From Bacilli bacterium (GTDB lineage: Bacteria > Bacillota_I > Bacilli_A > ML615J-28 > CAG-313): DNA of 52,635 nt. The notes below the pieces were generated by a model. It did not search any database and was not told the DNA's origin. It saw nothing but the letters and a program-made list of their open reading frames with translations. The translations under genes were made by a program, and so were the position numbers. Positions within the stretch are counted from its first letter, which is position 1; each line of letters starts with the position of its first letter. The DNA is taken from NCBI GenBank assembly GCA_017463365.1, contig JAFTPH010000045.1, positions 1-52,635 on the forward strand, given 5' to 3'. Shown here one piece after another: positions 8,062 through 16,374 of this stretch.

Positions 8062-8803
8062 GATTTTCGCCTCTATTTAATAATCTATCAATCATATTCA
8101 TAATCCCATATGGTATAGTTAAATAGACTATCATTATTATTAATGAATAAATAATTTGTGATTTTTCTCTAATTGTTTTTAAAATAGGAATAGGTATATT
8201 AAATGGTTCTTTTAAGAACATCATATTACAATCACCAAGCATATTTACTATTAAAGCTAGCACCATAAATATTAAACAAAAAGTAATGTATGAAATATAC
8301 CCTTTTTTACTAAATTTAAACACATTATTATTATAACACATAATTCCAATAAATACCATTAAACTGTGAAAAATTAAACTATGGAAAGACAGAAAATGAT
8401 ATAATGGACACATCATAAGTGAAGTAGTTGGGAAAATTAAGAAAGCAAGTCCTGCCATAATTCCTCCACCAACTAAGAAACTACTACCAATTTTTTTTAA
8501 TTTTTTGTTCCCATATCCAACCATCCAAGTGCTATATATAAATAATGAACAATATGCAAGCGGAAACCAACTATCTAAATTAGTATACCCATAATAGAAA
8601 TTATAAACTATTTTCATTATTTCTAAAATAGTTACAAGAATTGCTGTAGCACGAACAACTTGATATACTTTTTTCTCATCAATCTTTAAAGTTAAGTGAA
8701 CACCTAATATAATTAATAATATACATACCATTAGAGCCATTAAATGTGGTAATGTAAACATTCCACAAATTTCTCCAACTCCCTTTGGACTAAAAAACAA
8801 CAT
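8054..8803 (-). CDS. YwaF/TMEM164-like multi-pass membrane protein (second paralogue)
   Basis: A 249-residue polytopic protein with the same layout as its neighbour: FTLPHLMALMV near the N-terminus, ILEIMKIVYNFYYGY, WFPLAYCSLFIYSTW (conserved Cys) and IFHSLMVFIGIM (conserved His). The start is supported by GGGAGATG upstream. It is first in the operon and overlaps the next gene by 8 bases. Side-by-side retention of both the Cys and the His in two diverged copies suggests both are active. Confidence 0.72.
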   Translation of the reverse strand: MLFFSPKGVGEICGMFTLPHLMALMVCILLIILGVHLTLKIDEKKVYQVVRATAILVTILEIMKIVYNFYYGYTNLDSWFPLAYCSLFIYSTWMVGYGNKKLKKIGSSFLVGGGIMAGLAFLIFPTTSLMMCPLYHFLSFHSLIFHSLMVFIGIMCYNNNVFKFSKKGYISYITFCLIFMVLALIVNMLGDCNMMFLKEPFNIPIPILKTIREKSQIIYSLIIMIVYLTIPYGIMNMIDRLLNRGENHV

Positions 8804-8906
8804 TCTATCATCTCCCTTGCATTTTGATTATACCATAAACTATTTTTTTGTTTTCTTTTTTGCTATTTTAATTTTATTTTTATGCTAAAATACTATTGGT
8901 GATACT

Positions 8907-9632
8907 ATGAATTTCGAAAAAATAAAACAAATAATTAAGGATAATGAGATAAAAATGAGCATTGGTACTAAACAAGAACGTACCCTTCATCAATATTTAA
9001 AATACTATTTTTGTGATAACCCAGATTATCATGAACAAAAATGTGGTAGTTATATTGTTGATATTTTAAAAAATGAACAGATTATCGAAATTCAAACATC
9101 TTCTTTTAATGCTATGCGTAAAAAATTAGAATCGCTATTACCTAATTATCCCATTACTATTGTTTATCCTATAATTGTTGAAAAAAAGATTCACAACTAT
9201 GATGAAAACGGACAATTTGTTAGTTCTAAAAAATCACCTAAAAAAGAACATCCTTTAAAGATAGGAAAAGAGTTATATAAACTCAACCATATATTAAACA
9301 ACAAAAACTTAAATTTTATTTGTACAATTTTAAAAATTGATGAACATCGTATACCATATCTTAATAGATATAAACAAAAAAGAATGACAAGGATTAATCA
9401 AATACCTTATGAATTAGTAGAAAATATTAATTTAAAAGAAGGAAATACTCTAGCTTCTTTAATTCCCTTTGATAAAGAGTTTACCGCATTAGAATTTAAA
9501 AAGAAACTAAAGCTTTCTCCAAGAGAAACTAGTTCTACACTAATTGCTTTAAGAACTTTAAATGTAATTAAAGTAACAAGACAAGATGGTAAAAAATACA
9601 TCTATGAAGTAATAGGAAAGACCCCTAATTAA
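8907..9632 (+). CDS. orphan PD-(D/E)XK-like protein with C-terminal winged helix
   Basis: A 241-residue protein of a widespread uncharacterised family. Residues ~20-70 carry a restriction-endonuclease-like pattern: ERTLHQYLKYYF (Glu24), YIVDILKNEQIIEIQTSSF with Asp52, Glu61 and Gln63 arranged as D-x8-E-x-Q. A basic helix follows (MRKKLESLLPN). The C-terminal ~70 residues (EFTALEFKKKLKLSPRETSSTLIALRTLNVIKVTRQ) look like a winged helix. No methyltransferase or specificity partner is adjacent, so it is not an ordinary restriction system; it may act on DNA or RNA in repair or housekeeping. The ribosome site is weak (GGTGAT). The terminator stem begins inside the last codons. Confidence 0.7.
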   Translation: MNFEKIKQIIKDNEIKMSIGTKQERTLHQYLKYYFCDNPDYHEQKCGSYIVDILKNEQIIEIQTSSFNAMRKKLESLLPNYPITIVYPIIVEKKIHNYDENGQFVSSKKSPKKEHPLKIGKELYKLNHILNNKNLNFICTILKIDEHRIPYLNRYKQKRMTRINQIPYELVENINLKEGNTLASLIPFDKEFTALEFKKKLKLSPRETSSTLIALRTLNVIKVTRQDGKKYIYEVIGKTPN

Positions 9633-9648
9633 GGGGTCTTATTTTTTA
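9618..9648 (+). terminator. terminator overlapping the stop of the PD-(D/E)XK-like gene
   Basis: Perfect stem AAGACCCCT (9618-9626) / AGGGGTCTT (9632-9640) followed by ATTTTTT. The stop codon lies in the loop and 3' arm. It may also serve the convergent GDPD gene. Confidence 0.85.
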
Positions 9649-11217
9649 TTCATCTTTTGGTAAAGTTAATTTACTCATTAAGTGCCAATCACAAGTTACA
9701 TAATCAACACCATTATTAATCCATGTTTGAACATCTTTATAGTTTGACCATTGAGTGAAAGTATAACATGATACTTCACATCCTTCGGCTTTATATTTGT
9801 TAATCCATTCAACACTATTTGTATAGTTACCTGTTGCGTTAAAAGAAATATCTAATTTATTATCAATACATCTTTGTAAGTATTCTTCACTTTCACAAGA
9901 GTTAACTAAATATTGACATCGGATATCTTCATATCCATTTTGTCTTGTCCAAATTAAACAGTTATATTGTGAAGCAAGGAAAATAACATTATCTAACATA
10001 TCACATTTCTCAATAACATCCATAAGAGCTTGCATACGAGATTGATCACTATTGGTAATTCCTTTTGATGATTTTAATTCAATTACAGCTGTTACCCCAT
10101 ATTCTTTACAGATTTCTAAATAACGTTCTAATGTACAGATTTTAGTAGTATATACTCCTCTATTTTTAACACTTCCGTTTTGAGCAGGATATCCTGTATA
10201 TCTTGTTTTTGTTTCTTCAACATCTTTTAAGAAACTATAATTTGTGTTCGCGATAGTATAATCACCAAATTTATCATCATGACATAATACAAATACACCA
10301 TCTTGCGTTTGTTTTAAATCTACTTCAACTGCTTGATATTGTAAAGTTTGAATAGCATATAAAATTGCTTCTTCTGAGTTCATAACTCCATAAAAGCTTC
10401 CCGCATGTCCAATAAATTTAACACCATAGTCCCAAATAACATTTACTTTACGTTCTAAAGTTGTTGTATTACCTGATGAATCAGTTGCGATATAAGTTAG
10501 GGTTTGTTCTCCCATTTTTTGATTATTGAATTCTTCTTTTAGAGTTAAAGTAATATCTTTATCAATATTATCTGTAACCGTAATACCTTCGAAAATATCA
10601 ATTTTTTCATTCCAACTAATTGTAATGTTTTCTTCAACACTGCTTTCAATAGTTGGTGAAACATCATCTTTAGTAACTTCTACATTAACAACTCGATATG
10701 AATCGTAATATGAAACATAAACAAATGTTTTACCTTCTTTTAATGCATATGCTGTTAACCCTTCAACTTTTAAAATCTCTGGATCATCACTTACCATACT
10801 TGTAATGCCTAAAGATTGAGGTACTACTTCATATGTTGCGCTTTCACCAATTTTTAAACTTGTTGGTCCAACAAAGTCAAAATCTTTTAAATCAGTTACT
10901 AAAATCTTAATTTTTTGTGGTTCTACATCTGGGTAATTTTCAAGTCTTACTGTAATTTCTCTTTCTCCTGTTTTTTTCACAAAAACCACATTATCTTGAA
11001 TCTCTAAAGTAGTCTCATCATAGATATATTTAACCTTTGTTCCTTCTTCAACATTTTCTAAAGTGATAATACTGCTTAAATCAAATGTTGATCCAAGTTC
11101 CATAGTAATTTCTGTTTGTGATAATTTTAGGGTTGGTTCTTTTACACATCCTGTTAAAATCAAACTAATTAATACTAAACCAATGATTGATAAAAATCTT
11201 TTTACATTTTTATTCAT
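9646..11217 (-). CDS. lipoprotein with Ig-like domains and C-terminal glycerophosphodiester phosphodiesterase domain
   Basis: The protein has 523 residues. The signal peptide ends in LTGC (Cys24), so the protein is anchored outside the membrane. Residues ~30-260 form two or three Ig-like domains, the last being an HYR/Ig type (NIDKDITLTLKEEF...TYIATDSSGNTTTLER). The C-terminal ~255 residues are a GDPD TIM barrel: FIGHAGSF...NSEEAI, AVEVDLKQTQDGVFVLCHDD (E-D and H-D motifs), AVIELKSS. The usual HRG is HAG here, a substitution near the active site. Likely substrates are glycerophosphodiesters or teichoic-acid-like polymers. It starts 11 bases after znuB with its own GGGAG site, so it may be read from the zinc operon. 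Confidence 0.85.
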   Translation of the reverse strand: MNKNVKRFLSIIGLVLISLILTGCVKEPTLKLSQTEITMELGSTFDLSSIITLENVEEGTKVKYIYDETTLEIQDNVVFVKKTGEREITVRLENYPDVEPQKIKILVTDLKDFDFVGPTSLKIGESATYEVVPQSLGITSMVSDDPEILKVEGLTAYALKEGKTFVYVSYYDSYRVVNVEVTKDDVSPTIESSVEENITISWNEKIDIFEGITVTDNIDKDITLTLKEEFNNQKMGEQTLTYIATDSSGNTTTLERKVNVIWDYGVKFIGHAGSFYGVMNSEEAILYAIQTLQYQAVEVDLKQTQDGVFVLCHDDKFGDYTIANTNYSFLKDVEETKTRYTGYPAQNGSVKNRGVYTTKICTLERYLEICKEYGVTAVIELKSSKGITNSDQSRMQALMDVIEKCDMLDNVIFLASQYNCLIWTRQNGYEDIRCQYLVNSCESEEYLQRCIDNKLDISFNATGNYTNSVEWINKYKAEGCEVSCYTFTQWSNYKDVQTWINNGVDYVTCDWHLMSKLTLPKDE

Positions 11218-11228
11218 AAAGATCTCCC

Positions 11229-12053
11229 TTAATTTTTAATTTTACGTTTTCTTTTAATAATCGAAACAATGGTTGCTATAATATAGAAACCTAAGTTAAC
11301 AAGGACAATACTTGCCGCGGAAGAATACTTAGTAAAACAGAAGAATGCAATTAAGAAACATACAACTGATATTAACATTGAAATCCACATTGTCCACTTA
11401 AATCTTCTAAATAAACGCATTGAAGTTAGGGCTGGGAAAATTATTAAACTAGATATTAACAAAGTTCCCATTATTCTAATACCTAATACAACAATTACTG
11501 CTGTTACAATTGATAACCCAATATTATAAAGTTTTGTTCTAATTCCCATCGCTTTAGCAAAGTTTTCATCAAATGTTACTGCGAATATTCTATTTTGGAA
11601 TGCAATAAACAAAATAATTAATAAGGCTGTTATCGGTAAAATATAGTATAAATCTTGAGTAGTTGCGGTTGTAATACTACCAAACATGTAACTTGCAATA
11701 TCAGCTGAGAATCCATTTGATAAATTACCAACTAAATATCCAATAGCTAGGGCACTACTTGAAATTAAAGCAATTGCCGCATCTCCTTTAAGCTTCTTAC
11801 TTTCTCCCATACGGAGTAATACATAAGCTGCCACAATTACAATTGGCAAAGCTACGAATAATGGTTCTTGGTTTAAAGCAAGGGCTACTGCGAAAGCTCC
11901 AAATCCTACATGTGATAACCCGTCACCAATCATTGAATAACGTTTTAATACTAAGATTACTCCAAGCATCGCGGCACTAATTGATAATAGAATACCTACT
12001 AGAATTGGTTCTTTCATATATTGGATTATTTCAACAATACTAGCTAAAAACAT
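11229..12053 (-). CDS. znuB: zinc/manganese ABC transporter permease (ZnuB-like)
   Basis: An ABC-3 family permease of 274 residues with about eight membrane segments. The loop YSMIGDGLSHVGFGAFAVAL near 38-57 is the family signature, and RIMGTLLISSLIIFPALTSM is the conserved late region. Its ATG overlaps the stop of the ATPase gene (TAATG), so it is translationally coupled. Together with znuA and znuC it forms a complete uptake system; zinc is favoured over manganese by the Zur-type regulator and the His-rich loop of the binding protein. Confidence 0.9.
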   Translation of the reverse strand: MFLASIVEIIQYMKEPILVGILLSISAAMLGVILVLKRYSMIGDGLSHVGFGAFAVALALNQEPLFVALPIVIVAAYVLLRMGESKKLKGDAAIALISSSALAIGYLVGNLSNGFSADIASYMFGSITTATTQDLYYILPITALLIILFIAFQNRIFAVTFDENFAKAMGIRTKLYNIGLSIVTAVIVVLGIRIMGTLLISSLIIFPALTSMRLFRRFKWTMWISMLISVVCFLIAFFCFTKYSSAASIVLVNLGFYIIATIVSIIKRKRKIKN

Positions 12054-12742
12054 TATTCTGCACCTCCTTTATAATCTTTCATAAAGGCTGACTGCATATA
12101 TTCATCTTTTGTTCCATCAAAAACTATTGTTTCATTAATATGAACAACTCTTGTTGCATGTCTTAAAGTTGTCTCAACATCATGAGAAATAATAACAACT
12201 GTTACATTATCATCACGATTAATTTTATGTAATACCCCATATAATTTTAAAGTTGCATATCTATCTAATGCTGAAAATGGTTCATCTAAGAATAATACTT
12301 TACTTGTTGCACATAGTGCTCTCGCAATCAATACTCTTTGTTGTTGTCCACCTGATAATTCTGAAAACGAACGATGTTTGAACTGTGATATTTGTAACAT
12401 CTTCATATATTTTGAAGCAAGTTCACGTTCTTTTTTAGTATAAAAGGGACGCCATTTCATTTTCTTTAAACATCCAGACATTACAATCTCATTAACTGTA
12501 GCTGGAAAGTCCGGTTGAACTTGTAATGTTTGAGGTACATATCCAATTGAAGCTTTACCATCAATTATAATCTTACCAGATAACGGTTTATTAAGTCCAA
12601 TCATTGTTTTTAAAAGGGTACTTTTTCCACTTCCATTATCACCAATTAAACAAACAAATTCGCCTTCTTTAATATTTATATTGACATTTTTTAAGATTAT
12701 TTCGTTATCATATCCGATTGTTAAATTTTCTGTCTTAATCAT
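12053..12742 (-). CDS. znuC: zinc/manganese ABC transporter ATP-binding protein (ZnuC-like)
   Basis: A 229-residue ABC ATPase. Walker A is GDNGSGKST, the signature is LSGGQQQRVLIARAL, Walker B is VLFLDEPFSALD and the switch is IISHD. The start at 12742 (MIKTENLTIGYD) has AAGGGG upstream. It overlaps the znuA stop as ATGA, whereas the longest frame would run further into znuA without a ribosome site. It energises the ZnuB permease encoded next. Confidence 0.92.
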   Translation of the reverse strand: MIKTENLTIGYDNEIILKNVNINIKEGEFVCLIGDNGSGKSTLLKTMIGLNKPLSGKIIIDGKASIGYVPQTLQVQPDFPATVNEIVMSGCLKKMKWRPFYTKKERELASKYMKMLQISQFKHRSFSELSGGQQQRVLIARALCATSKVLFLDEPFSALDRYATLKLYGVLHKINRDDNVTVVIISHDVETTLRHATRVVHINETIVFDGTKDEYMQSAFMKDYKGGAE

Positions 12743-13671
12743 AATAACCCCTTCTTTAAGGCAACTATATTGTTTTGCCAAATTTGAATAAAAGTAATTC
12801 CATTATTAAAATCTTCAATACTTACGTTATGTCCTGAATGTAACATACAAATTTCAGCATTTGTTCCTTCAATTACTTTTTTCGCGATACTATCATTTAA
12901 TAATTCTTTGGTATATAAAACCGGAACTTCTTTTTCTTTAAGCATCGTATTCATTTTTACAATATCATCGATTGTTGGTTCGACCTCAATTGAACATGTA
13001 TCATAAATTGTTTCATGACCTAAATTAAAAGCTCTTGTGAAATAGTAGAACGCAAATGGTGAACCAAAATAAAGAGTTCTTCTTTTGCTTTCTTGGATAA
13101 TCGCATATATTTCATTAATTATTTGTTTTAACGATTGAGTATATTCTAACGCATTTTCTTGATAAAAATCTTTGTTTTCGGGATCCATTTCCATAAGAGC
13201 TTCTTTAATATTTTCAACCATTATAATTGCGTAGTTAGGATTAGTCCAAATATGCATATCAACATTATGTTTATGTAAATGTGTATCTTCAAACTCTTTA
13301 TGATGTTCTAAAGCTTCTAAATTTATACGTTCATCATGAGATAATTCAACTACCATTTGATCTTTGTCGGTATCTTTACTATTAATTATATCAGGAATCC
13401 ATGACTCCATATTATCTCCAACATATAGTAAAACATCACATTTTTTCGCATTAATAATATCATCAGTAGAAGGATCATAAGAATGAATATCTTGTCCAGG
13501 CGCAACCATTAACGATAAATTAATTTTATCTCGTCCAATACTTCTTGCCATATCATAAACAGGGAAAATTGTTGTCACAACATTTAGTTTATCATTATCA
13601 ATTGGCGTTGTACAACTTGATAAAATGAATATCGTTAATATAATACCAATTATACTAACTATTTTTTTCAT
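12739..13671 (-). CDS. znuA: zinc-binding lipoprotein of ABC transporter (ZnuA-like)
   Basis: A 310-residue cluster A-1 solute-binding lipoprotein; signal MKKIVSIIGIILTIFILSSC with lipid-anchor Cys20. Metal ligands expected of the family appear as His in GQDIHSYDPS, His in NVDMHIWTNP and a late Glu/Asp. Between the first two is a His-rich stretch (LEHHKEFEDTHLHKHN), typical of zinc rather than manganese carriers. The start at 13671 has GGAGGTG upstream and overlaps the end of the Fur-family gene by 17 bases. Operon order is zur-znuA-znuC-znuB. Confidence 0.9.
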   Translation of the reverse strand: MKKIVSIIGIILTIFILSSCTTPIDNDKLNVVTTIFPVYDMARSIGRDKINLSLMVAPGQDIHSYDPSTDDIINAKKCDVLLYVGDNMESWIPDIINSKDTDKDQMVVELSHDERINLEALEHHKEFEDTHLHKHNVDMHIWTNPNYAIIMVENIKEALMEMDPENKDFYQENALEYTQSLKQIINEIYAIIQESKRRTLYFGSPFAFYYFTRAFNLGHETIYDTCSIEVEPTIDDIVKMNTMLKEKEVPVLYTKELLNDSIAKKVIEGTNAEICMLHSGHNVSIEDFNNGITFIQIWQNNIVALKKGLL

Positions 13672-14080
13672 TTTGCACCTCCATACATTTGCTGCAAGTA
13701 CCATATAAAACAATACGGCACGGATCAACATTAAACTTATGTTCTTTTAATACATGGCTTCTTATTTCATCAATATGTTTACAATCCATATGAATTAAAG
13801 TACCACATTCAATACATTTTAAATGATAATGCATATGGCATTCATCTTCATCAACATATTGATAACATGCTTTTTCACCATCTAAAGTTATATATTTACG
13901 TAAATCTCCGGTTGATACTAAAACATCTAAAAAACGGTATAATGTTGCTTTACTAACTGGAGAATTTAGTTCATCTAAAATCTTAAGCATTTCATCGGCT
14001 GTTAAATGGCGATTTTTATTATTTTTTAACATCTCGATTATTATGTTCTTTTGTTTTGTATGATATCCTTTTATTTGCAT
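13655..14080 (-). CDS. zur: Fur-family metalloregulator, probably the zinc regulator Zur
   Basis: A 141-residue Fur-family repressor: N-terminal winged helix (LTADEMLKIL...SKATLYRFLDVLVSTG), hinge, then a metal-binding/dimerisation domain with ECHMHYHLKCIECG and a late CSKC, giving the structural Cys4 zinc site. It is first in the operon with znuA, znuC and znuB, which points to zinc rather than iron. A near-perfect palindrome covers its transcription start (14099-14119), indicating self-control. AGGTTT precedes the ATG within a GGAGG context. Ferric or peroxide sensing cannot be excluded from sequence alone. Confidence 0.85.
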   Translation of the reverse strand: MQIKGYHTKQKNIIIEMLKNNKNRHLTADEMLKILDELNSPVSKATLYRFLDVLVSTGDLRKYITLDGEKACYQYVDEDECHMHYHLKCIECGTLIHMDCKHIDEIRSHVLKEHKFNVDPCRIVLYGTCSKCMEVQNEKNS

Positions 14081-14098
14081 ATAAAAACCTCCATTTAA

Positions 14099-14150
14099 AA
14101 TTGAGACTCAGTTTCAATTATAGTATATCGTATTATTTTAAAAAAGTCAA
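14099..14150 (-). promoter_or_regulatory. zinc operon promoter with Zur-type palindromic operator
   Basis: Promoter on the minus strand: TTGACT (14150-14145), 17 bases, TATACT (14127-14122). Over the predicted start lies an inverted repeat with 10-base arms and one central base: AATTGAGACT (14099-14108) and AGTTTCAATT (14110-14119), with one mismatch. Core TGAGACT-C-AGTTTCA has the 7-1-7 form of Fur-family sites. Confidence 0.75.
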
Positions 14151-14154
14151 GAAA

Positions 14155-14179
14155 AAATAAACCCTTTTGGGGTTTATTT
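14155..14179 (-). terminator. terminator of the MalY-like gene
   Basis: Stem AAATAAACCC (14155-14164) / GGGTTTATTT (14170-14179) followed on the minus strand by TTTC. The stop codon of the gene lies inside the stem, and the -35 of the zinc operon begins 5 bases beyond, a very tight packing. Confidence 0.8.
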
Positions 14180-15322
14180 AAATGCTTTTACTAATCTTTT
14201 TAAACCTTCTTCTAATTGTTCAAAAGGACATGCGATATTAAAACGTAAATATGATTCATAGTCTTGGCAGAAATTTACTCCACCTGAACATGTAATCCCT
14301 GCATTATTACATTTATCTAGTAATTCTTCAGTCGAAAGATTAGTGTATGATAAGTCTAACCATACTAGATATGTCCCTTCTAGTTTAGTTACAATTAAAT
14401 TAGGTAATTCTTTATTTAGATATTCTTTTAGATATAGATAATTATTTTTAATATGTTCATTTTGAGCATTAATCCAATCATATCCATTACTGTATGCAGC
14501 AATAGTTGCTGAATAACCAAAAACAGTAGGAGAATTTAAAAATTCACGATCTACTTGCTTATTAAACAACTCTCGATATTTTTCATTAGGGATAATAATA
14601 TATGATGTACAAAGACCTGCTAAATTAAAAGCTTTACTTGGTGCATTACAAAGCACTATGTTATCATACATTGATATAAAATCAGCTCCACTTGTAAACT
14701 TTGTATTAGTAATATTTAAGTCACTATGTATTTCATCAATTATCACAAAAACATTGTATTTTTTAGCTAAACTAATTACTTTTTCTATTTCCTCTTTTGT
14801 CCAAATACGTCCTACTGGATTATGTGGTGAACAAAGTATCATAACTTTATATCCTTGTTTAAATAAATTTTCTAAATTATCATAATCCATAATATATGTA
14901 TCATGTTTCTTTATTAGTTTATTTTCAATAATCTTTCTTTCCATACCATTAATAACATGATGGAAAGTATGATAAACAGGAGTTTGTAAAATTACACCAT
15001 CGCCTTTATTTGTTAAGATTTCTAACATCAAGCGAATTTCTAAAATTACTCCCGTTGTGGGAATAATCCATTCTTTATTAAGATCTGCATTATATCTTTT
15101 CTTATACCAAGAACATATTACTTCTTTAAATTTATCTGGTACTTGATTATAACCATATACTCCAAATTTTGATACTTCTTGTAATTCTTCTATAACACAT
15201 GGTGCAGTTTTATAATCTGAGTCCGCAATCCAAAATGGTAAATTATCGCTGTTTGTTTGAAAATCCCATTTATATGTATTAGTATTTTTACGATTCACTT
15301 TATTATTAAATAAATTATTCAT
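14174..15322 (-). CDS. MalY/PatB-family PLP aminotransferase / cystathionine beta-lyase
   Basis: A 382-residue fold-type I PLP enzyme, likely cleaving C-S bonds of cystathionine or cysteine or acting as an aminotransferase. Signatures: LPFWIADSDYKTAP at the N-terminus, QTPVYHTFHHVI, LCSPHNPVGRIWTKEE, VIIDEIHSDL, and NAPSKAFNLAGL with the PLP lysine. The start at 15322 is chosen because GGGAGAA is 4 bases upstream, removing eight residues from the longest frame. It is monocistronic with its own terminator. Substrate is not determined by the sequence. Confidence 0.88.
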   Translation of the reverse strand: MNNLFNNKVNRKNTNTYKWDFQTNSDNLPFWIADSDYKTAPCVIEELQEVSKFGVYGYNQVPDKFKEVICSWYKKRYNADLNKEWIIPTTGVILEIRLMLEILTNKGDGVILQTPVYHTFHHVINGMERKIIENKLIKKHDTYIMDYDNLENLFKQGYKVMILCSPHNPVGRIWTKEEIEKVISLAKKYNVFVIIDEIHSDLNITNTKFTSGADFISMYDNIVLCNAPSKAFNLAGLCTSYIIIPNEKYRELFNKQVDREFLNSPTVFGYSATIAAYSNGYDWINAQNEHIKNNYLYLKEYLNKELPNLIVTKLEGTYLVWLDLSYTNLSTEELLDKCNNAGITCSGGVNFCQDYESYLRFNIACPFEQLEEGLKRLVKAFK

Positions 15323-15420
15323 AGTTTTCTCCCAAATTATTATCAAATATTACATATTTATTATATCAATATTAAAAACTAATGTCAATCTTTTAAATTT
15401 AAGTAATATGCTTATTTTAG

Positions 15421-15449
15421 TTGTTTTAGTTGTCGATTAATGGTATAAT
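15421..15449 (+). promoter_or_regulatory. promoter of the SDR gene
   Basis: TTGTTT (15421-15426), 17 bases, TATAAT (15444-15449) with an extended TGG before the -10. An AGGAGA ribosome site follows about 20 bases downstream. Confidence 0.7.
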
Positions 15450-15480
15450 ATATATATAATTAATAAACAGGAGAATAAAG

Positions 15481-16251
15481 ATGAGAGTTACTTTAATTAC
15501 TGGTGCAGCAAGTGGTTTAGGTTATGAATTCGCAGAAATTTATGCAAGCAAGAATAATAATTTATTATTAGTTGACATTGATGAGAAAAAACTAAATGAA
15601 GTAGTTAATACTTTAAAACTAAAATATGAAATTATTATTGAAAGCATTGTTACTGATTTAGGAAATAAAGATGAATTAAAAAAGATTTACCAATATACTA
15701 AAGACCACGGCTATTTTGTTGATAATTTAGTAAATAGTGCTGGATTCGGTGATCGATGTGATTTTCTAGATATGGATATTGATAAACAAATGGCAATGAC
15801 TGATGTTGATTGTAATGCTTTATTATACTTTACTAAAGTTTTCGCTGATGAAATGGCAAAACAAAATGAAGGTCACATTATTAATGTTGCTTCAATCGCT
15901 GGATTTATGAGCGGGCCATATATGTGTACATATCATGCCTGCAAAGCATATGTTTTATTATTAGGGGAAGCAATTTCTCATGAGTTAAGAAAAACTAATG
16001 TTAAATTATTAACTTTATGTCCTGGTCCATTCTTATCAGATTTTGTTAAGAAAGCTCATAACGATTATACTTTCCAAAAAATTAAACCAGTTACAGCTAA
16101 AAAGGTTGCGGAATTCGGATATAAAAAATCACTTAAGGGTAAAACTATGGCAATCGTAGGATTAAAGAACCGTTTAACAGTCTTTATTTGCCGTTTCTTC
16201 CCAAGAAAAATGGTAACTGCTGTAAGTGCAAAAAATATGAAAAAAGAGTAA
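15481..16251 (+). CDS. short-chain dehydrogenase/reductase (DltE/YdfG-like)
   Basis: A 256-residue Rossmann-fold oxidoreductase. The cofactor loop TGAASGLGYEFA is at 6-17, LVDIDEKKL follows strand 2, NSAGFG is the NNAG equivalent, and the catalytic triad is Ser in VASIAGF and YHACK. The acid after strand 2 (VDIDE) favours NAD(H) over NADP(H). Substrate unknown. It has its own promoter and terminator. AGGAGAA sits 5 bases before the ATG. Confidence 0.88.
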   Translation: MRVTLITGAASGLGYEFAEIYASKNNNLLLVDIDEKKLNEVVNTLKLKYEIIIESIVTDLGNKDELKKIYQYTKDHGYFVDNLVNSAGFGDRCDFLDMDIDKQMAMTDVDCNALLYFTKVFADEMAKQNEGHIINVASIAGFMSGPYMCTYHACKAYVLLLGEAISHELRKTNVKLLTLCPGPFLSDFVKKAHNDYTFQKIKPVTAKKVAEFGYKKSLKGKTMAIVGLKNRLTVFICRFFPRKMVTAVSAKNMKKE

Positions 16252-16255
16252 ATTT

Positions 16256-16290
16256 AAAGAAGAATGATTTAAAAAATCATTCTTCTTTTT
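16256..16290 (+). terminator. terminator of the SDR gene
   Basis: Fifteen-base perfect stem, AAAGAAGAATGATTT (16256-16270) and AAATCATTCTTCTTT (16274-16288), loop AAA, then T residues. Confidence 0.85.
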
Positions 16291-16306
16291 AACTATTATG
16301 TTTATA

Positions 16307-16369
16307 TCACTCATCAATGGTAGGTTTTTTATTTTGAATATACTTACGAACGTTTGCGTAAACACGCAT
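16307..16369 (-). CDS. 20-codon ORF directly behind the HipB-like gene, possible hipA remnant
   Basis: An ATG at 16369 opens a 20-residue frame MRVYANVRKYIQNKKPTIDE ending in TGA. AAGGAG 8 bases upstream overlaps the stop codon of the HipB-like regulator, so the start signal is strong and coupled. In the usual arrangement a HipA kinase gene would begin here, and HipA proteins often start with a short RVYxN-like strand. The rest of such a gene is missing: the next 50 bases are the SDR terminator. It could be a real micropeptide or the stump of a deleted toxin gene. Confidence 0.4.
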   Translation of the reverse strand: MRVYANVRKYIQNKKPTIDE

Positions 16370-16374
16370 CTTAT

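Noticed and set aside
16174-16365. A 63-residue minus-strand frame overlapping the SDR 3' end
   Set aside because: It covers the SDR C-terminus and its terminator stem; no ribosome site and no recognisable composition.
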